This document shows, piece by piece, positions 62,609-64,000 of a DNA stretch of 64,000 nt (position 1 is the first letter of the stretch; every line of letters begins with the position of its first letter). The translations under genes were made by a program, and so were the position numbers. The stretch comes from Hirschia litorea (lineage in GTDB: Bacteria > Pseudomonadota > Alphaproteobacteria > Caulobacterales > Hyphomonadaceae). The DNA lies in assembly GCF_042665075.1 (NCBI RefSeq), contig NZ_JBHTBR010000005.1, forward strand, positions 1 to 64,000, in the 5' to 3' direction. The notes beneath the pieces were generated by a model. That model was not told the DNA's origin and did not search any database. It saw only the letters and a list, made by a program, of their open reading frames with translations.

Positions 62609-63373
62609 ATGCGCCGTACCGAACGCCTCTTTCAAATTATTCAAATACTCCGCCGCAACCGCCGCCCAGTTCGCGGAAAAGAGCTCGCTGAAGAACTCGG
62701 CACTTCTCTGCGCACAATCTATCGCGACATAGTCGAGCTACAAGCCCAACGCGTCCCCGTTGAGGGCGAAGCAGGTCTTGGATATGTGCTATCAGGTGAT
62801 TACGATATGCCCCCGCTTATGCTGACAGCCGATGAGCTGGAAGCTGCGGTTTTAGGCGCACGCTGGGTGGCTATGCGCTCAGACCCTGATTTGAAACGCG
62901 GCGCAGAAGACCTGCTCGCCAAAATCGCGCTCGTCATGCCAGACCGTTTAAAATCCATCGTACATGAAAGCGGTGTTGCGCCAGTACAATTTTCCTTTGT
63001 GCGTGAAGATACCTGCGATGTGTCTATAATCCGGCGAGCTATCCGAGAGCAAAAGAAACTTGATCTTGTTTACACAAATGAAAAAGAGGAAACCGTCTCA
63101 CGCGTAATTTGGCCCTTCCTCGTGGCCTATTCTGAAAGCGCTCGCTTCATATGCGCTTGGTGCGAAAAACGCGAAGACTTCCGCACCTTCCGCACAGATA
63201 GGGTCGATAAGCTAGCGATTATGGAAACCAAATTCACGCAACGCGTGCCTGTATTACGTAAACAGTGGAAAGAGTTACAAGAATTACGCCGCAAGGAATG
63301 CGTCGAAAACTATAAACCGCCTAACACTCCACAACATTCACGGGAACCGTCACAGCCAAGCCGCCCAAACTAG
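62609..63373 (+). CDS. YafY-type HTH/WYL transcriptional regulator
   Basis: A 254-residue regulator. The N-terminal winged HTH (HTH_11, about 1-60: RPVRGKELAEELGTSLRTIY, then RDIVELQAQRVPVEGEAGLG) is followed by a linker and a WYL domain (about 138-225: IIRRAIREQKKLDLVYTNEK, RVIWPFLVAYSESARFICAW, FRTFRTDRVDKLAIM). WYL domains bind ligands or nucleic acids and often link to stress or DNA damage responses. It is divergent from the GST-like gene across about 106 bp. Its 3' end overlaps sdaA by 53 bp, convergently. Confidence 0.92.
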   Translation: MRRTERLFQIIQILRRNRRPVRGKELAEELGTSLRTIYRDIVELQAQRVPVEGEAGLGYVLSGDYDMPPLMLTADELEAAVLGARWVAMRSDPDLKRGAEDLLAKIALVMPDRLKSIVHESGVAPVQFSFVREDTCDVSIIRRAIREQKKLDLVYTNEKEETVSRVIWPFLVAYSESARFICAWCEKREDFRTFRTDRVDKLAIMETKFTQRVPVLRKQWKELQELRRKECVENYKPPNTPQHSREPSQPSRPN

Positions 63374-64000
63374 TCTCTTTATATTTTGAAGACATATCCA
63401 AGCCTGTTTGACGCATTGTCTCAATCACCTGATCCAGCGTCACTTTGGGCGCATCGACTGCCCGCAATGCCAAACGTGCAGCATTTGCAGCCTTCACGGC
63501 CCCCATTGCATTGCGTTCAATACAAGGTATTTGCACTAATCCGCCCACAGGGTCACACGTAAGTCCTAGATTATGCTCCATGCCGATCTCAGCTGCATCA
63601 CTCACTTGTTGCGGTGTTGCCTCCCAGACCGCCGCCAAACCAGCAGCAGCCATAGAACACGCAACCCCCACCTCACCTTGACACCCCATTTCAGCACCAG
63701 AGATTGAGGCGCGCTGTTTATATAAAATGCCAATCGCAGCAGACGTCAGCAGGAATTTTCCAATACGTCCGGTAGAATAACAATCTGCCTCTTCCCAACC
63801 TTCTTCAGCACAATAATGTTTGATAACGGCGGGAATAATTCCCGCAGCTCCATTTGTCGGTGAGGTTACAACACGCCCGCCAGCCGCATTTTCTTCATTC
63901 ACCGCCATGGCAAATACATTGAGCCAATCAAACAATAATTCTCGCTCATTCGAGCCAGGGTTTTCCTTCAATGTGCGATATAGCTTTGCAGCGCGACGCT
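63321..64000 (-). CDS. sdaA: L-serine dehydratase (3' part, runs off the window)
   Basis: Deaminates L-serine to pyruvate and ammonia using a [4Fe-4S] cluster. About 226 C-terminal residues are visible; the start lies beyond 64000. Motifs: VTSPTNGAAGIIPAVI (substrate-binding), GAEMGCQGEVGVACSMAAAG and NLGLTCDPVGGLVQIPCIER with the cluster cysteines. This is the SdaA single-chain iron-sulfur type. The last 53 bp overlap the WYL regulator convergently. Confidence 0.95.
   Translation of the reverse strand, partial: RRAAKLYRTLKENPGSNERELLFDWLNVFAMAVNEENAAGGRVVTSPTNGAAGIIPAVIKHYCAEEGWEEADCYSTGRIGKFLLTSAAIGILYKQRASISGAEMGCQGEVGVACSMAAAGLAAVWEATPQQVSDAAEIGMEHNLGLTCDPVGGLVQIPCIERNAMGAVKAANAARLALRAVDAPKVTLDQVIETMRQTGLDMSSKYKETSLGGLAVTVPVNVVEC

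Noticed and set aside
1..64000. CRISPR arrays, prophage structural genes, insertion sequences
   Set aside because: No regularly spaced identical repeats, transposase or capsid motifs were seen; the only mobile element supported is the island at 23629-34665.

Overview
The window looks like a chromosomal segment of a stalked or budding marine alphaproteobacterium of the Hyphomonadaceae/Caulobacterales type, at moderate-to-low GC for that group. The pointers are a complete holdfast-anchor operon (hfaA-hfaB-hfaD), a TorF-type porin, small families typical of Alphaproteobacteria (PAS_5, DUF3126, the ATPase zeta-inhibitor family DUF1476), map-radC synteny and a zeta-purC-purS-purQ cluster. A Hirschia-like genus would fit but cannot be proven without a search.

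Layout. 1-803: no gene, but five tandem minus-strand sigma70-type promoters with GC-rich discriminators, probably driving an rRNA operon or similar strongly expressed unit lying left of position 1. 804-8720: SHOCT protein, hfaABD, a cysteine-containing secreted protein, PAS, double PilZ and GYF_2 proteins, and a gamma-carbonic-anhydrase-like protein. 9096-19000: PhoH, a large M16 lipoprotein peptidase, cysE, a Nudix hydrolase, a nitroreductase, a TorF-type porin and alanine dehydrogenase. 19101-23570: PepSY and DUF2946-like pair, M28 peptidase, and an HTTM membrane protein with its overlapping partner.

23629-34665: an 11-kb integrative island in the 3' end of tRNA-Leu(UAA). It has 37/38-bp direct repeats at the ends, a P4-type tyrosine integrase, repeated integrase arm-type sites (ATACCAACAAA), an AlpA-like excisionase/regulator, a winged-helix protein, two unrecognised genes and a type I restriction-modification operon, hsdM-hsdS-X-hsdR. 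X is a putative nuclease-fold protein resembling DUF6615. A G10 tract at the X/hsdR junction could produce an X-HsdR fusion on a one-base slip.

35045-48188: CinA-domain protein, map, radC, a repeat-rich peptidoglycan-binding protein, purB, two copies of a convergent thioredoxin/zeta module, and purC-purS-purQ with purL, separated by an unrecognised gene and an opposing BRCT gene. 48273-64000: DUF1993, M2 peptidase, a Tat-exported class A beta-lactamase lipoprotein, bolA-AKR-grxD, PilZ, rimO, a fusion of a zinc-phospholipase-like domain to a helix-hairpin-helix domain, PPK2, rpsD, a GST-like protein, a WYL regulator, and the 3' part of sdaA running off the right edge.

Together the region is mostly housekeeping metabolism and cell-surface biology, interrupted by one defence island. 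Calls rest on motif recognition by eye; no database search was run.
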